Positions 1 through 7,812 are shown, counted from the stretch's first letter. The stretch: DNA of 35,014 bases from JAEUMD01 sp964559355 (GCA_964559355.1 CAZLHQ010000014.1:1-35014), one strand, 5' to 3'. Numbers and translations: made by a program. Notes: generated by a model from the sequence alone, not told the origin.

Positions 1-60
1 GATCACGGTGACGAGCGCGGAATCGACCCCGCCGGAAAGCCCGAGCAGCACCTTGCCGAA
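1..60 (-). CDS. nadE: NAD synthetase (NadE) internal fragment, cut by edge
   Basis: Read on the minus strand from base 60 to base 1, this stretch encodes about 20 residues that include KVLLGLSGGVDSALV. This is the ATP-pyrophosphatase PP-loop (SGGxDS) of glutamine-dependent NAD synthetase, the enzyme that amidates deamido-NAD in the cytoplasm. SGGVDS also occurs in other PP-loop enzymes such as GMP synthetase and asparagine synthetase, but the flanking F-G-K-V-L-L-G-L-S-G-G spacing fits NadE best. Its frame is shifted by one base from the metX frame that ends at base 61, so the two are not a fusion protein. It may be a chimeric clone or assembly end. The fragment is too short for certainty. 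Confidence 0.5.
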
Positions 61-637
61 CCTGCATGCCGCCCATCGAGCCGCCGATGACGGCGAACAA
101 CTTGTCGATCCCCAAGTGATCGATGAGGCGCACCTGCGCGTTGACCATGTCGCCGATGGTGATGACCGGGAAGTCGAGGCCATAGGGCTTGCCGGTCGCG
201 GGGTTGATCGAGGCCGGGCCGGTCGAGCCCATGCAGCCGCCCAGGATGTTGGAGCAGATGACGAAGTACTTGTTCGTGTCGATCGGCTTGTCGGGCCCGA
301 TCAGCGTTTCCCACCAGCCGGACTTTTTCGTCACCGGGTTGGTGCCGATCACGTACTGGTCGCCGGTCAATGCGTGGCAGACCAGAACGGCGTTGGATTT
401 GTCGGCGTTGAGTTGCCCCCACGTCTCGTAGGCAATCTGGAACGTGTCGAGGCTGGTGCCGCCATCGAGCTTCAAGGGCGCGCCGGTGAATGTGACGAGC
501 TTGCTCGATGGCGTCCAGGCTTCTCGCAGGCGATTGGCGGTTGCGGTCGCGATGTCGGCGTGCGTGCGCGCGTCGTCGGTGTCGCTGCGGCCCGCGGCGT
601 CCTGCTGTGGGTTGTTGGTGCTCGATGCCAGCGCCAT
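61..637 (-). CDS. metX: Homoserine O-acetyltransferase, N-terminal 192 codons only
   Basis: MetX acylates homoserine with acetyl- or succinyl-CoA in methionine synthesis. The minus-strand frame starts at ATG 637 with GGAGACGG about 8 bases upstream. It encodes an N-terminal tail rich in Ala, Thr and Asp, then typical MetX blocks: FQIAYETWGQLNADKSNAVL, VCHALTGDQYV, KYFVICSNILGGCMGSTGP, FPVITIGDMVNAQ, and at the end GGSMGGMQ, the nucleophile elbow with the catalytic Ser. Homology stops right after this motif at base 61. The reading frame stays open to the edge, but the encoded residues then look unrelated, and another frame reads as NadE. The catalytic Asp and His of the alpha/beta hydrolase fold would lie in the missing half. 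A SAM-II riboswitch sits in its leader, which supports a methionine role. Confidence 0.9.
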
Positions 638-678
638 GCTCTATCCGTCTCCAGATCGCAACGGCGCCACCGGGCAAG

Positions 679-736
679 AAAAAACCGACCAAGTGGCGTC
701 CGTCCTAAGGGGGCCGGGCGCAACCACTGATCGGTC
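679..736 (-). terminator. Candidate intrinsic terminator in the metX leader
   Basis: On the minus strand, GACC and AGTGG (736-724) can pair with CCACT and GGTC (696-687), with a small unequal internal loop. The pairing is followed by GG and a run of six T (684-679). This lies just after the SAM-II aptamer and before the metX ribosome binding site, the right place for transcription attenuation. The stem is imperfect and was found by eye; no folding was computed. Confidence 0.4.
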
Positions 737-740
737 TCGC

Positions 741-799
741 ACGGCCTTTTAGCGAGTTGTTTAACGTGGCTGCAAGCCGGCCGGCCAAATCACCACGGT
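741..799 (-). promoter_or_regulatory. SAM-II riboswitch upstream of metX
   Basis: SAM-II aptamers sense S-adenosylmethionine and repress methionine genes in alphaproteobacteria. The minus strand shows the expected order. A P1 arm CGTGG (797-793) is followed by TGATTTGGCCGG, then the P1 return CCACG (770-766), then TTAAACAACTCGCTAAAAGGCCG. The GGCC of the first loop can pair with the GGCC after the A-rich GCTAAAA to give the pseudoknot. The aptamer ends about 104 bases before the metX start codon. That is farther than when the aptamer itself masks the ribosome binding site, so control through the downstream terminator-like hairpin is plausible. Confidence 0.88.
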
Positions 800-980
800 G
801 TTTCAGGCTGTTAAATTACGGATGCAAGGCGCGGGGGTCAAGGGGGCCGGTGGCGCGGCTCTGCGTTGGCGCTGGCGAGGGCGGAGTGCGGCGAGGACGG
901 TCTATGAATTCCGGCAAGCCTCGTCTAAGACTTCCGCGCGCCTGATGGCCGCATGTCCATGCCTGCACAAAGACCCGACG

Positions 981-2099
981 ATGACCACACCTCAGCCCAA
1001 GCCCCGCCCCGGTATTCTCGACATCGAGGCCTATGTGCCCGGCGAGAGCAAGCTGCCGTCCGGCATAAAACCTGCCAAGCTCTCCTCCAACGAGACGCCG
1101 CTGGGGCCCTCGCCCAAGGCGATCGAGGCCTACAAGGCGGCCGCCGCCGATCTCGAGCGCTATCCCGATGGCCAGGCGAGCCTGCTGCGCAACGCCATCG
1201 CGCGCCGCTACGGGCTCGACGCTGCACGTATCGTCTGCGGTGCGGGCTCCGACGAGTTGCTGACGATGTTGGCGCACGCCTACCTTGGGCCGGGCGATGA
1301 AGCCATCTACACCGAGCACGGCTTCTTGGTTTATCGCATCGCCATTTTAACCAACGGCGCGACGCCCGTGGTGGCGCCCGAACGCGATCTCAAGACGGAC
1401 GTCGATGCGATCCTGGCGCGCGTCACGGCCAAGACGCGTGTCGTCTTCATCGCCAATCCCAACAACCCGACCGGCACCTACATTGCGATCGACGAGGTGC
1501 GCCGCCTGCGCGCGGGTCTGCGCGCCGACATCCTGCTGGTGCTCGACGGTGCCTATGCGGAGTATGTGCGCCGCAACGACTATGAGGCGGGGCTCGAACT
1601 CGTCGCCACCACTGAAAATACCGTGATGACGCGAACCTTCTCCAAGATCCATGGGCTTGCTTCCCTGCGCATCGGTTGGGCCTATTGCCCGGTGGCCGTG
1701 GCCGATGTGTTGAACCGCATTCGCGGCCCTTTCAACATGTCTACCCCGGCGATTGCGGCGGGTGCGGCGGCAATCGAGGACGCGGTCCACATGGAGGCCG
1801 CCGTGGTCCACAACGAGCGCTGGCTGCCGTGGCTCGAAAGCGAGATCGGCAAGCTCGGGCTCGTCGTTACGCCGAGCGTCGCAAACTTCATCTTGATTCA
1901 TTTCCCGCGCGAGGCCGGACGCACGGCCAAGGATGCCGACGTCTTCCTCAAGTCGAAGGGCATCATCCTGCGCATGGTCGGCAGCTACGGGCTTGGCGCT
2001 TGCCTGCGCATGACCATCGGCACGGAGGATGAGAATCGCCGAGTCGTCGCAGCGCTGACGGAATTCCTGGCAATCGCCAACCCGGGGGCGCGCAACTGA
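981..2099 (+). CDS. hisC: Histidinol-phosphate aminotransferase
   Basis: A PLP-dependent aminotransferase of fold type I that converts imidazole acetol phosphate to histidinol phosphate. In many alphaproteobacteria it may also transaminate aromatic intermediates. The ATG at 981 gives 372 residues, normal for HisC; an upstream in-frame extension to 798 would overlap the metX leader and is rejected. Visible motifs are KLSSNETPLGPSPKA near the N terminus, the ERYPDGQASLLR block, NPNNPTGTY, the LVLDGAYAEY segment with the cofactor-binding Asp and Tyr, and SKIHGLASLRIGWAY with PLP lysine Lys222. Its TGA overlaps the ATG of the next gene by one base, so the two are translationally coupled. Pairing with tyrA points to a role in Tyr/Phe as well as His synthesis. 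Confidence 0.92.
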   Translation: MTTPQPKPRPGILDIEAYVPGESKLPSGIKPAKLSSNETPLGPSPKAIEAYKAAAADLERYPDGQASLLRNAIARRYGLDAARIVCGAGSDELLTMLAHAYLGPGDEAIYTEHGFLVYRIAILTNGATPVVAPERDLKTDVDAILARVTAKTRVVFIANPNNPTGTYIAIDEVRRLRAGLRADILLVLDGAYAEYVRRNDYEAGLELVATTENTVMTRTFSKIHGLASLRIGWAYCPVAVADVLNRIRGPFNMSTPAIAAGAAAIEDAVHMEAAVVHNERWLPWLESEIGKLGLVVTPSVANFILIHFPREAGRTAKDADVFLKSKGIILRMVGSYGLGACLRMTIGTEDENRRVVAALTEFLAIANPGARN

Positions 2100-3049
2100 T
2101 GACCGGCGCACCCCGCCCGCTGTTCAAGCGGCTCGCCTTGATCGGCATCGGCCTCATCGGCTCATCCATCTCTCATGCCGCGCGGCGTCACGGCGGTCTC
2201 GTCGGCGAGATCGTCGGTGCATCGGCGACCGCTGCGACGCGCGACACCGCGCTGCGCTTGGGCCTCATCACCAAGGCTTTTGCGACTGCGGCGGAAGCGG
2301 TGGCGGGGGCCGATCTCGTGATCGTATGCACGCCGGTGGGCGTGTGCGGGCGTATTGCGGCTGAGATCGGGCCGCACCTGAGCGCGGGCGCGATCGTTTC
2401 CGATGTCGGTTCGGTCAAGGGGGCCATCGTTGCCGACATGGCGCCGCATCTGCCGCAAAATATCCACTTCGTGCCGGGCCATCCGATCGCCGGCACCGAG
2501 CAATCGGGTCCGGAGTCGGGCTTCGCCGAACTGTTCGATGGCCGCTGGTGCATCCTGACGCCGCCGTCGGGAACAGACGCCGCTGCAACAGCCAAGCTCG
2601 CCGAGTTCTGGCAGGGCTTGGGCTCCAACGTCGAGATCATGGCGCCGGAACACCACGATCTGGTGCTTGCCATCACCAGCCATCTTCCCCATCTCATCGC
2701 CTTCAACATCGTCAACACCGCGGCCCATCTGGAGCGCGTGACGGACAGCGAGGTGATCAAGTTCTCGGCCGGTGGCTTCCGCGATTTCACCCGCATCGCC
2801 GCGTCCGATCCGACCATGTGGCGTGACGTGTTTCTCAATAACCGGCAGGCGGTGCTGGAGATGCTTGGCCGATTCAGCGAGGACTTGGCCGAGTTGCAGC
2901 GCGCCATCCGCTTTGGTGATGGCGACACGCTGTTCCAACGCTTTACCGATGCCCGCGCCATCCGGCGTGGCATCATTCAAGCCGGTCAGGATACCGCCGC
3001 GCCAGACTTCGGCCGCGCGCCACCCACCAAGTCCACCGGCAAGTCCTGA
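2099..3049 (+). CDS. tyrA: Prephenate/arogenate dehydrogenase
   Basis: A 316-residue cytoplasmic dehydrogenase of tyrosine synthesis, oxidatively decarboxylating prephenate or arogenate. The N terminus has a Rossmann dinucleotide site, LALIGIGLIGSSI (GxGxxG). It is followed by DLVIVCTPVG, VSDVGSVKG, and the substrate-site block HPIAGTEQSGPESG with the conserved catalytic His region. The helical C-terminal half contains HHDLVLAITSHLPH and GGFRDFTRIAASDP, both typical of the family. There is no chorismate mutase or ACT domain. Its start overlaps the hisC stop (TGATG). Whether it prefers NAD or NADP, prephenate or arogenate, cannot be read from the sequence. Confidence 0.92.
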   Translation: MTGAPRPLFKRLALIGIGLIGSSISHAARRHGGLVGEIVGASATAATRDTALRLGLITKAFATAAEAVAGADLVIVCTPVGVCGRIAAEIGPHLSAGAIVSDVGSVKGAIVADMAPHLPQNIHFVPGHPIAGTEQSGPESGFAELFDGRWCILTPPSGTDAAATAKLAEFWQGLGSNVEIMAPEHHDLVLAITSHLPHLIAFNIVNTAAHLERVTDSEVIKFSAGGFRDFTRIAASDPTMWRDVFLNNRQAVLEMLGRFSEDLAELQRAIRFGDGDTLFQRFTDARAIRRGIIQAGQDTAAPDFGRAPPTKSTGKS

Positions 3050-3103
3050 GCTTCGGGCGCCGCGGCATCGGCGCCGCCTGTAAAGAATGCCAGCATGCCC
3101 ACC

Positions 3104-3225
3104 AGAGCAGGTTCAACTTATATGGAATCGCCTCGTGCCATAGTGGCCTGCTCAAAGTCCTTGATTGAGAGTCTGATCGACGCACTCGATGGAAACGCAT
3201 GCGTTTCCATCTCAGACGATCAGGC
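3104..3225 (+). repeat. Composite palindromic repeat, copy A
   Basis: About 122 bp, matched almost base for base by the inverse of 9462-9584. It has two modules. The first is bounded by AGAGCAGG and CCTGCTC. The second is a long hairpin whose core, 3188-3211, is a perfect 24-bp palindrome around ATGGAAACGC/GCGTTTCCAT. The left arm of the second module is partly decayed relative to copy B. The architecture of two palindromes in one mobile intergenic unit resembles RIME elements described in Rhizobium. Kinship by sequence is not claimed. Confidence 0.85.
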
Positions 3226-3246
3226 GCCAGTTTTTTGCCGAACGTC

Positions 3247-3951
3247 ATGAGCGCATCCGTACACGACATCTGGATCTTCGCCTATGGCTCACTGATGTGG
3301 CGGCCGGGCTTCTCGTTTTTGGAAGCAGCCCCCGCGCGGCTTGCCGGCTACTCGCGCCATTTCTGCGTCACGAGTGTACATCATCGCGGCACGCCGCAAC
3401 GGCCTGGCCTGGTGCTCGGGCTTGATCGCGGCGGCAGTTGCGAGGGCATTGCCTACAGGGTGAGTGCTGCCGAGGCTGCCGGCGTACTGGCCTATCTGCG
3501 TGCGCGCGAGCAGGTCAACGGCGTCTACCGCGAGGCTCGTGTCGGCATCACTATCCTCTCATCCGAGCCGTGCGTGGAAGCAGCCGTCGTCTATCTCGTC
3601 GAGCGCGCGCATCCCAGCTACGCCGGGCAATTGCCGCTGCACGTGCAGGCTCGTCTCATTGCCGGCGCACGGGGGGTGTCGGGCGCCAACCTCGACTACG
3701 CCGTCAACACGCTGCGCCACATGGCCGATATCGGCATTCGCGAGCGTGGGCTCGAACGGCTGATGGTCGTGATCGGCAGCTATTTTGCGCGTGAGCCCGG
3801 CGGCAGTCTCGTGTCGCCGCGTGGGGAGGCGCTGCGACGGTGGAAGCAGCGCGATTGCGCTATCTGCGATCGGCTGGCGATGATGCGGCCGGGCGAGCGG
3901 CGGCGCTTTCTCTATCGCCAGCGTCTCGGGCACGCCAAAGCCACGACGTAG
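3247..3951 (+). CDS. chaC: ChaC-like gamma-glutamylcyclotransferase
   Basis: A 234-residue protein of the ChaC family, which cleaves glutathione to 5-oxoproline and Cys-Gly in the cytoplasm. The N terminus has the family signature IFAYGSLMWRPGF (YGSL at residues 13-16), which binds the gamma-glutamyl group. LRAREQVNGVY holds the likely catalytic Glu88. Later blocks include YLVERAHPSYAG and NLDYAVNTLRHMADIGI, typical of the family. The ATG at 3247 is chosen because it starts just before the signature; the longer in-frame start at 3199 falls inside repeat copy A. No clear Shine-Dalgarno sequence precedes it. The gene sits between a full repeat and a repeat remnant. Confidence 0.88.
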   Translation: MSASVHDIWIFAYGSLMWRPGFSFLEAAPARLAGYSRHFCVTSVHHRGTPQRPGLVLGLDRGGSCEGIAYRVSAAEAAGVLAYLRAREQVNGVYREARVGITILSSEPCVEAAVVYLVERAHPSYAGQLPLHVQARLIAGARGVSGANLDYAVNTLRHMADIGIRERGLERLMVVIGSYFAREPGGSLVSPRGEALRRWKQRDCAICDRLAMMRPGERRRFLYRQRLGHAKATT

Positions 3952-3962
3952 AGCACAGTTAC

Positions 3963-3975
3963 ACGATCAGGCTCT
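3963..3975 (+). repeat. Remnant of the composite palindromic repeat
   Basis: Thirteen bases, ACGATCAGGCTCT, are identical to the end of the long hairpin arm in copy B and share CGATCAGGCTCT with the diverged hairpin at 30057-30125. They lie 12 bases after the chaC stop, in the same orientation as copy A. The match is short and could be chance, but the same family sits on the other side of chaC. Confidence 0.4.
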
Positions 3976-3977
3976 TA

Positions 3978-4421
3978 TCAGTGTTGTGTCGTCTGCGAGC
4001 GGTCGGTGCTGTCTTCGAAGTTGCCCGACTTCAAGTCGAACTCGACGCGCTGGGCTTCGCGTGCGCTCTCGGCAAGCAGGTGGACATGCACCTCGTTGGC
4101 CCCAAGCGATGCGCCGCGCTGGCGGATCTCGGCAAGATTGAGCGTCGGCGAATTGGCGCCCAGGCGACCCATCTCCAGAATGGTCCGACGGCCATCGCCA
4201 TCGCGGGCGACGAGGATGTAATTGGCCGAGCTCAGCGCCGGGCAATCGAGCAGGGTGTAGATGGTGTGCACGTACCGGCGTCCGGATGCGCCGGTCCAGA
4301 ACTGGAACCGCTGCATCAGCTGGGCCGTATCTTCAGTTGGCTTTGTCTCGTCTAAGCGGATCATGCGCGGCTCAACCCGTCTCGCACGGGCCTCGGCAAA
4401 ATTGATGATACGCGCACTCAT
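3978..4421 (-). CDS. Conserved hypothetical protein, 147 residues
   Basis: The function is not recognised. The protein begins MSARIINFAEARARR, a basic amphipathic start. A compact core follows with FQFWTGASGRRYVHTIY, LLDCPALSSANYILV, and LGANEVHVHLLAESAREAQ, and the tail is polar (GNFEDSTDRSQTTQH). There is no signal peptide or membrane segment, so it is probably cytoplasmic. The mix of conserved-looking Trp, Tyr, His and Gly positions and normal codon use suggests a genuine gene. I believe similar short proteins occur across Hyphomicrobiales, but this was not checked. It stands alone, convergent with chaC and downstream of nrdJ on the same strand with a 450-bp gap. Confidence 0.75.
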   Translation of the reverse strand: MSARIINFAEARARRVEPRMIRLDETKPTEDTAQLMQRFQFWTGASGRRYVHTIYTLLDCPALSSANYILVARDGDGRRTILEMGRLGANSPTLNLAEIRQRGASLGANEVHVHLLAESAREAQRVEFDLKSGNFEDSTDRSQTTQH

Positions 4422-4872
4422 GACTTCAACCCCCCGATAGTACTCGACTGACGCAAGACAAGACCGTCACTCTACGGATCGGAGTATGCGCGAGAGTTCT
4501 GGATGAATTGTGGCTCTCGAGCGGTGATCTCGGGACGTGGTCAATGGCGCGTAAAGCTGTGTTCCAGTTGGCACCAATTGTTATGCGCAGGAGGTCTTAA
4601 CGGAGCGTTGCGGGAGATGTGTGCAGACGCGCCATGAGAAGTTGTGATGATCGCTGTGTTGCATGGTTGCACCAAAGCGGCGGCACACCCTGCGACGTGC
4701 CCCCGCGCGATGCATTTCGCGCACACTGTCATTTCACGCAGGATATCACTTCACGCACACTGTCATTTCACGCACACCGCTTTTGCGCGCACATGCGCCG
4801 TTGCCTTTGGCGCAGCAGTGCCGGCCTTGTGCGCAAGCAATGGCAAACCCGCTTTTGCGGCCGCCACCCCGC
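4422..4872. other. Intergenic region between nrdJ and the small conserved gene
   Basis: No convincing coding frame is seen; the short open frames here lack ribosome binding sites and coding-like composition. The only structure noticed is the direct repeat at 4720-4774. The region would contain the promoter of the gene starting at 4421. Confidence 0.5.
4720..4774. repeat. Short direct repeat, two 21-bp copies at 34-bp spacing
   Basis: CGCACACTGTCATTTCACGCA occurs at 4720-4740 and again at 4754-4774. The 13 bases between carry a shorter related piece, TCACTTCACGCA, so the block looks like a partly decayed tandem repeat. It lies about 100 bp past the 3-prime end of nrdJ and about 300 bp upstream of the minus-strand gene starting at 4421. 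The role is unknown. Confidence 0.7.
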
Positions 4873-7644
4873 TCAACTGCATTTGGAAAAGCCGCAATCG
4901 CGACAGACCCAGCAGCCTTCCTGCCGATCCAGATGTGGCGAGGAGCAGCGCGGGCAAAAGCGCTTCGGCCGCTCCGCGCCAGCCATGCGATCAGGAGCGG
5001 CGCCGGCACGACGGGGGCCAGGGGCGCCGGAATTGTCGGCCGCCGCGCCGCGTGAGGCAGCATCACCGTGCGCAGTGTCCATGCTTGTGGCGCCCATGCT
5101 TGGTGCGCCCCATTGCGGCGAACCGCTGCTTGCAGCTCCAACTTGCGAAGGCCCGACATGACCGCTGGCATCGCCGCTTGCTTCGCCCTGCAACTTTTCG
5201 ATCATGACCCCGGCCTGCTCGTTCGGCACCAACGCAAGCGGATCGCTCGCGCCATCGCGAAAGCCGGTCTCGATCAGATGCCGCTCGATCACTTCGCCAA
5301 TCGCCGCCAGCAGACTCGGCACATAACGGCCGCCCATCCATTGGCCGCCTTGCGGATCGAACACCGCCTTCAACTCCTCGGCGACGAACGACACGTCGCC
5401 GCCGCGGCGGAACACGGCGCTGATCATGCGTGTCAATGCAACGGTCCAGGCGTAGTGCTCCAGGTTGCGTGTATTGATGAAGATTTCGAATGGGCGCCGG
5501 CGGCCGTCGCGCTCGATGTCGTTGATGGTGACGTAGATGGCGTGATCGCTGGCCGGCCAGCGCAACTTGTAGGTATAGCCTGATAGAACCGCGTCGCGTT
5601 CCAGCGGCTTTGCCATGTAGACGACGCTGGTGCCGCTGCTGGCTGTCGTGACGGCCAGGCGGGCCGGGGCGCGCGTGGCGCCCGCAGTTGCTTCACCGCC
5701 AGCACGGACATGAGGCGTGTGCGCGCCAGCCGTCGGCGAGGCCGGCGCGTCCGCTACTGCGGCCGTGGTTGCCGCCGCAGTCTTCGCGGCCACAGCCGCA
5801 GGCGAAGCCGCGGCATCGGCATCGTTCACGCCGGTCTCCAGCACAGCGCCGGTGATGGCGTTGGGACGGAATGTGGTGCAGCCCTTGAGGCCCAGGGCGT
5901 CGGCTTCGAGATAGATGGCCTCGAAGTCGGCAAAGCTCATGTCGGCAGGCACGTTGATGGTCTTGGAGATGGAGCTGTCGACATGGCGCTGGATCGACGC
6001 CTGCATGGCGAGATGGGCGCCAGGTTTCAGCTCGCTGGCGCGCACGAATGCCGGACCCAAGGCTGCCGTGTCGCCATGAATATGGCGGTAGGCCGCGCAC
6101 GCGAAATCCTCCACGATCTCCTCGCGGCGTGTGCCATCGGCCTCCTGCACACGGCGGCGGTAGCGGAAATCGAACACCGGCTCGATGCCGCTCGAGACGT
6201 TGCCGGCAAGCAGCGAGATCGTGCCGGTTGGCGCAATCGAGGTGAGGCAGCCATTGCGGATGCCATGGCGGGCGATGGCAGCGCGCGTCTCGGCCTCGAG
6301 CGCCTTGACTCCGGGGGCGGCGAGAAAGGCCTCGCTCTCATAGAGCGGGAACGCGCCCTTTTCCGCGGCAAGCCCGGCACTGGCGTGGTAGGCGGCGTTC
6401 TGAATCGTGCGCATCCAGCCCTCGGCGGTTTGGCGCGCCTCGTCCGAATCGTAGTGCAGCCCGAGCATGATCAGCGCATCCGCAAGGCCGGTGACACCGA
6501 GGCCGATGCGCCGCTTGGCGAAGGCTTCCTGGCGCTGCTGAGGCAGCGGGTAACGCGAGATATCGATGATGTCGTCGAGGAAACGCACGGCGACTGCGAC
6601 CCGCTGCTCGAGGCGGCCGCGATCGATGCCCGCCCCCGATTGGAACGGATTTTCAACGAGCGCGGCAAGATTGATCGAGCCCAGCAGACAGGCGCCAAAG
6701 GGTGGCAGCGGTTGCTCGCCGCACGGGTTGGTGGCGTAGATCGTCTCACAGTAGGCGAGGTTGTTGGCGGCGTTGATGCGGTCGATGAAGATGACGCCCG
6801 GTTCGGCATAGTCGTAAGTGGCGCGCATGATCTTGTGCCACAGCTCGCGGGCGCGCACGGTCTTGTAGACATGGCCGTCAAAGACGAGATCCCAGGCGCC
6901 GTCGGCGCGCACGGCCGCGAGAAATGCGTCGCTCACCAGCACCGAGAGATTGAAATTGCGCAGCCGCTCCGGTTCGGACTTGGCGTCGATGAACGCTTCG
7001 ATGTCGGGGTGGTCGGCCCGCATCGTCGCCATCATGGCGCCGCGCCGCGCTCCCGCCGACATGATGGTGCGGCACATCGCGTCCCACACATCCATGAAGC
7101 TGACCGGACCTGAAGCGTCAGCCCCGATCGAGCGCACCGGCGCGCCCTTGGGCCGCAGGGTGGAAAAATCCATGCCGACGCCACCGCCGGCCTGCATCGT
7201 CAACGCAGCCTGCTTGACACCGTCGAAGATGGCGCTGAGATCGTCCTCTATGGTGCCCATGACGAAGCAGTTGAACAACGTCACTTTTCGGTCGCTGCCA
7301 GCGCCGGCGAGAATGCGCCCCGCGGGGATGAACCCCAGATCCGACATCGCATCGAGAAATGTTGCGGCCCAGCGGGCGCGCACACGCTTGCCGCCCTTTT
7401 CGGCGCCGGCCGCCGCACCAGCAACGCGGGCCAAGGTCTCGGTCAACGAGGCTTCCGCCGTGCCGTCGGCACGCGACAACCGGTACTTGCTGCGCCAGAT
7501 CTCCTCGGCGATCGCGGCCTTGAATGGGAATGCGTCGGCCATCAGCTCGTGTCCCGTTTCCGAAGTTCGCATCCAGCCAGTTGCAAGCTCGCGTGCGAAC
7601 TCTTCGCTCATCACGCGATGTTCGCCTCGACTATTGCCGTTCAT
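4873..7644 (-). CDS. nrdJ: Class II adenosylcobalamin-dependent ribonucleotide reductase
   Basis: It reduces ribonucleotides to deoxyribonucleotides using adenosylcobalamin as radical source. With the ATG at 7644 it has 923 residues; ATG 7611 (MSEEFARELATGW) is an equally good start and 7734 is less likely. Visible blocks are VTLFNCFVMG (redox Cys126), GGGVGMDFSTLRPKG, SAGARRGAMMATMRADHPDI, and the active-site loop NPCGEQPLPPFGACLLGSIN with Asn306, radical Cys308, Glu310 and partner Cys319. PTGTISLLAGNVSSGIEP and KGCTTFRPN follow. Two Ala/Ser/Gly-rich linkers interrupt the C-terminal third. The tail ends in a zinc-ribbon-like block CPRCSSP...CWVCRDCGFSKCS, which also supplies the redox-active C-terminal cysteines expected in the family. 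No cobalamin riboswitch was recognised in the leader. Confidence 0.93.
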   Translation of the reverse strand: MNGNSRGEHRVMSEEFARELATGWMRTSETGHELMADAFPFKAAIAEEIWRSKYRLSRADGTAEASLTETLARVAGAAAGAEKGGKRVRARWAATFLDAMSDLGFIPAGRILAGAGSDRKVTLFNCFVMGTIEDDLSAIFDGVKQAALTMQAGGGVGMDFSTLRPKGAPVRSIGADASGPVSFMDVWDAMCRTIMSAGARRGAMMATMRADHPDIEAFIDAKSEPERLRNFNLSVLVSDAFLAAVRADGAWDLVFDGHVYKTVRARELWHKIMRATYDYAEPGVIFIDRINAANNLAYCETIYATNPCGEQPLPPFGACLLGSINLAALVENPFQSGAGIDRGRLEQRVAVAVRFLDDIIDISRYPLPQQRQEAFAKRRIGLGVTGLADALIMLGLHYDSDEARQTAEGWMRTIQNAAYHASAGLAAEKGAFPLYESEAFLAAPGVKALEAETRAAIARHGIRNGCLTSIAPTGTISLLAGNVSSGIEPVFDFRYRRRVQEADGTRREEIVEDFACAAYRHIHGDTAALGPAFVRASELKPGAHLAMQASIQRHVDSSISKTINVPADMSFADFEAIYLEADALGLKGCTTFRPNAITGAVLETGVNDADAAASPAAVAAKTAAATTAAVADAPASPTAGAHTPHVRAGGEATAGATRAPARLAVTTASSGTSVVYMAKPLERDAVLSGYTYKLRWPASDHAIYVTINDIERDGRRRPFEIFINTRNLEHYAWTVALTRMISAVFRRGGDVSFVAEELKAVFDPQGGQWMGGRYVPSLLAAIGEVIERHLIETGFRDGASDPLALVPNEQAGVMIEKLQGEASGDASGHVGPSQVGAASSGSPQWGAPSMGATSMDTAHGDAASRGAAADNSGAPGPRRAGAAPDRMAGAERPKRFCPRCSSPHLDRQEGCWVCRDCGFSKCS

Positions 7645-7812
7645 AATTCCGCGATCACAGCACAGGCACCGCAATCCGCTTCGAGGCAGGGCGCGGTTGC
7701 AACCGCGACGGCGATCTCGACGTTGATCAAACAATATGCGGATAGGGTGTCAGAGTCAACAAATGTTCCGCCAATGTTCTTTAATTGTTTTTGACGACGC
7801 GCCGGCACAAGT

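Noticed and set aside
798..980. Long N-terminal extension of hisC
   Set aside because: It overlaps the start of the divergent SAM-II leader, has no similarity to HisC and would be atypical in length. ATG 981 gives the usual size.
5710..7113. A 467-codon open frame on the plus strand opposite nrdJ
   Set aside because: It mirrors the strong nrdJ coding sequence in GC-rich DNA and has no recognisable domain or ribosome binding site.
7645..7812. A cobalamin riboswitch or NrdR boxes in front of nrdJ
   Set aside because: No B12-box-like sequence was seen, and only a weak GCATATTGTTT half-site is present without a paired second box.
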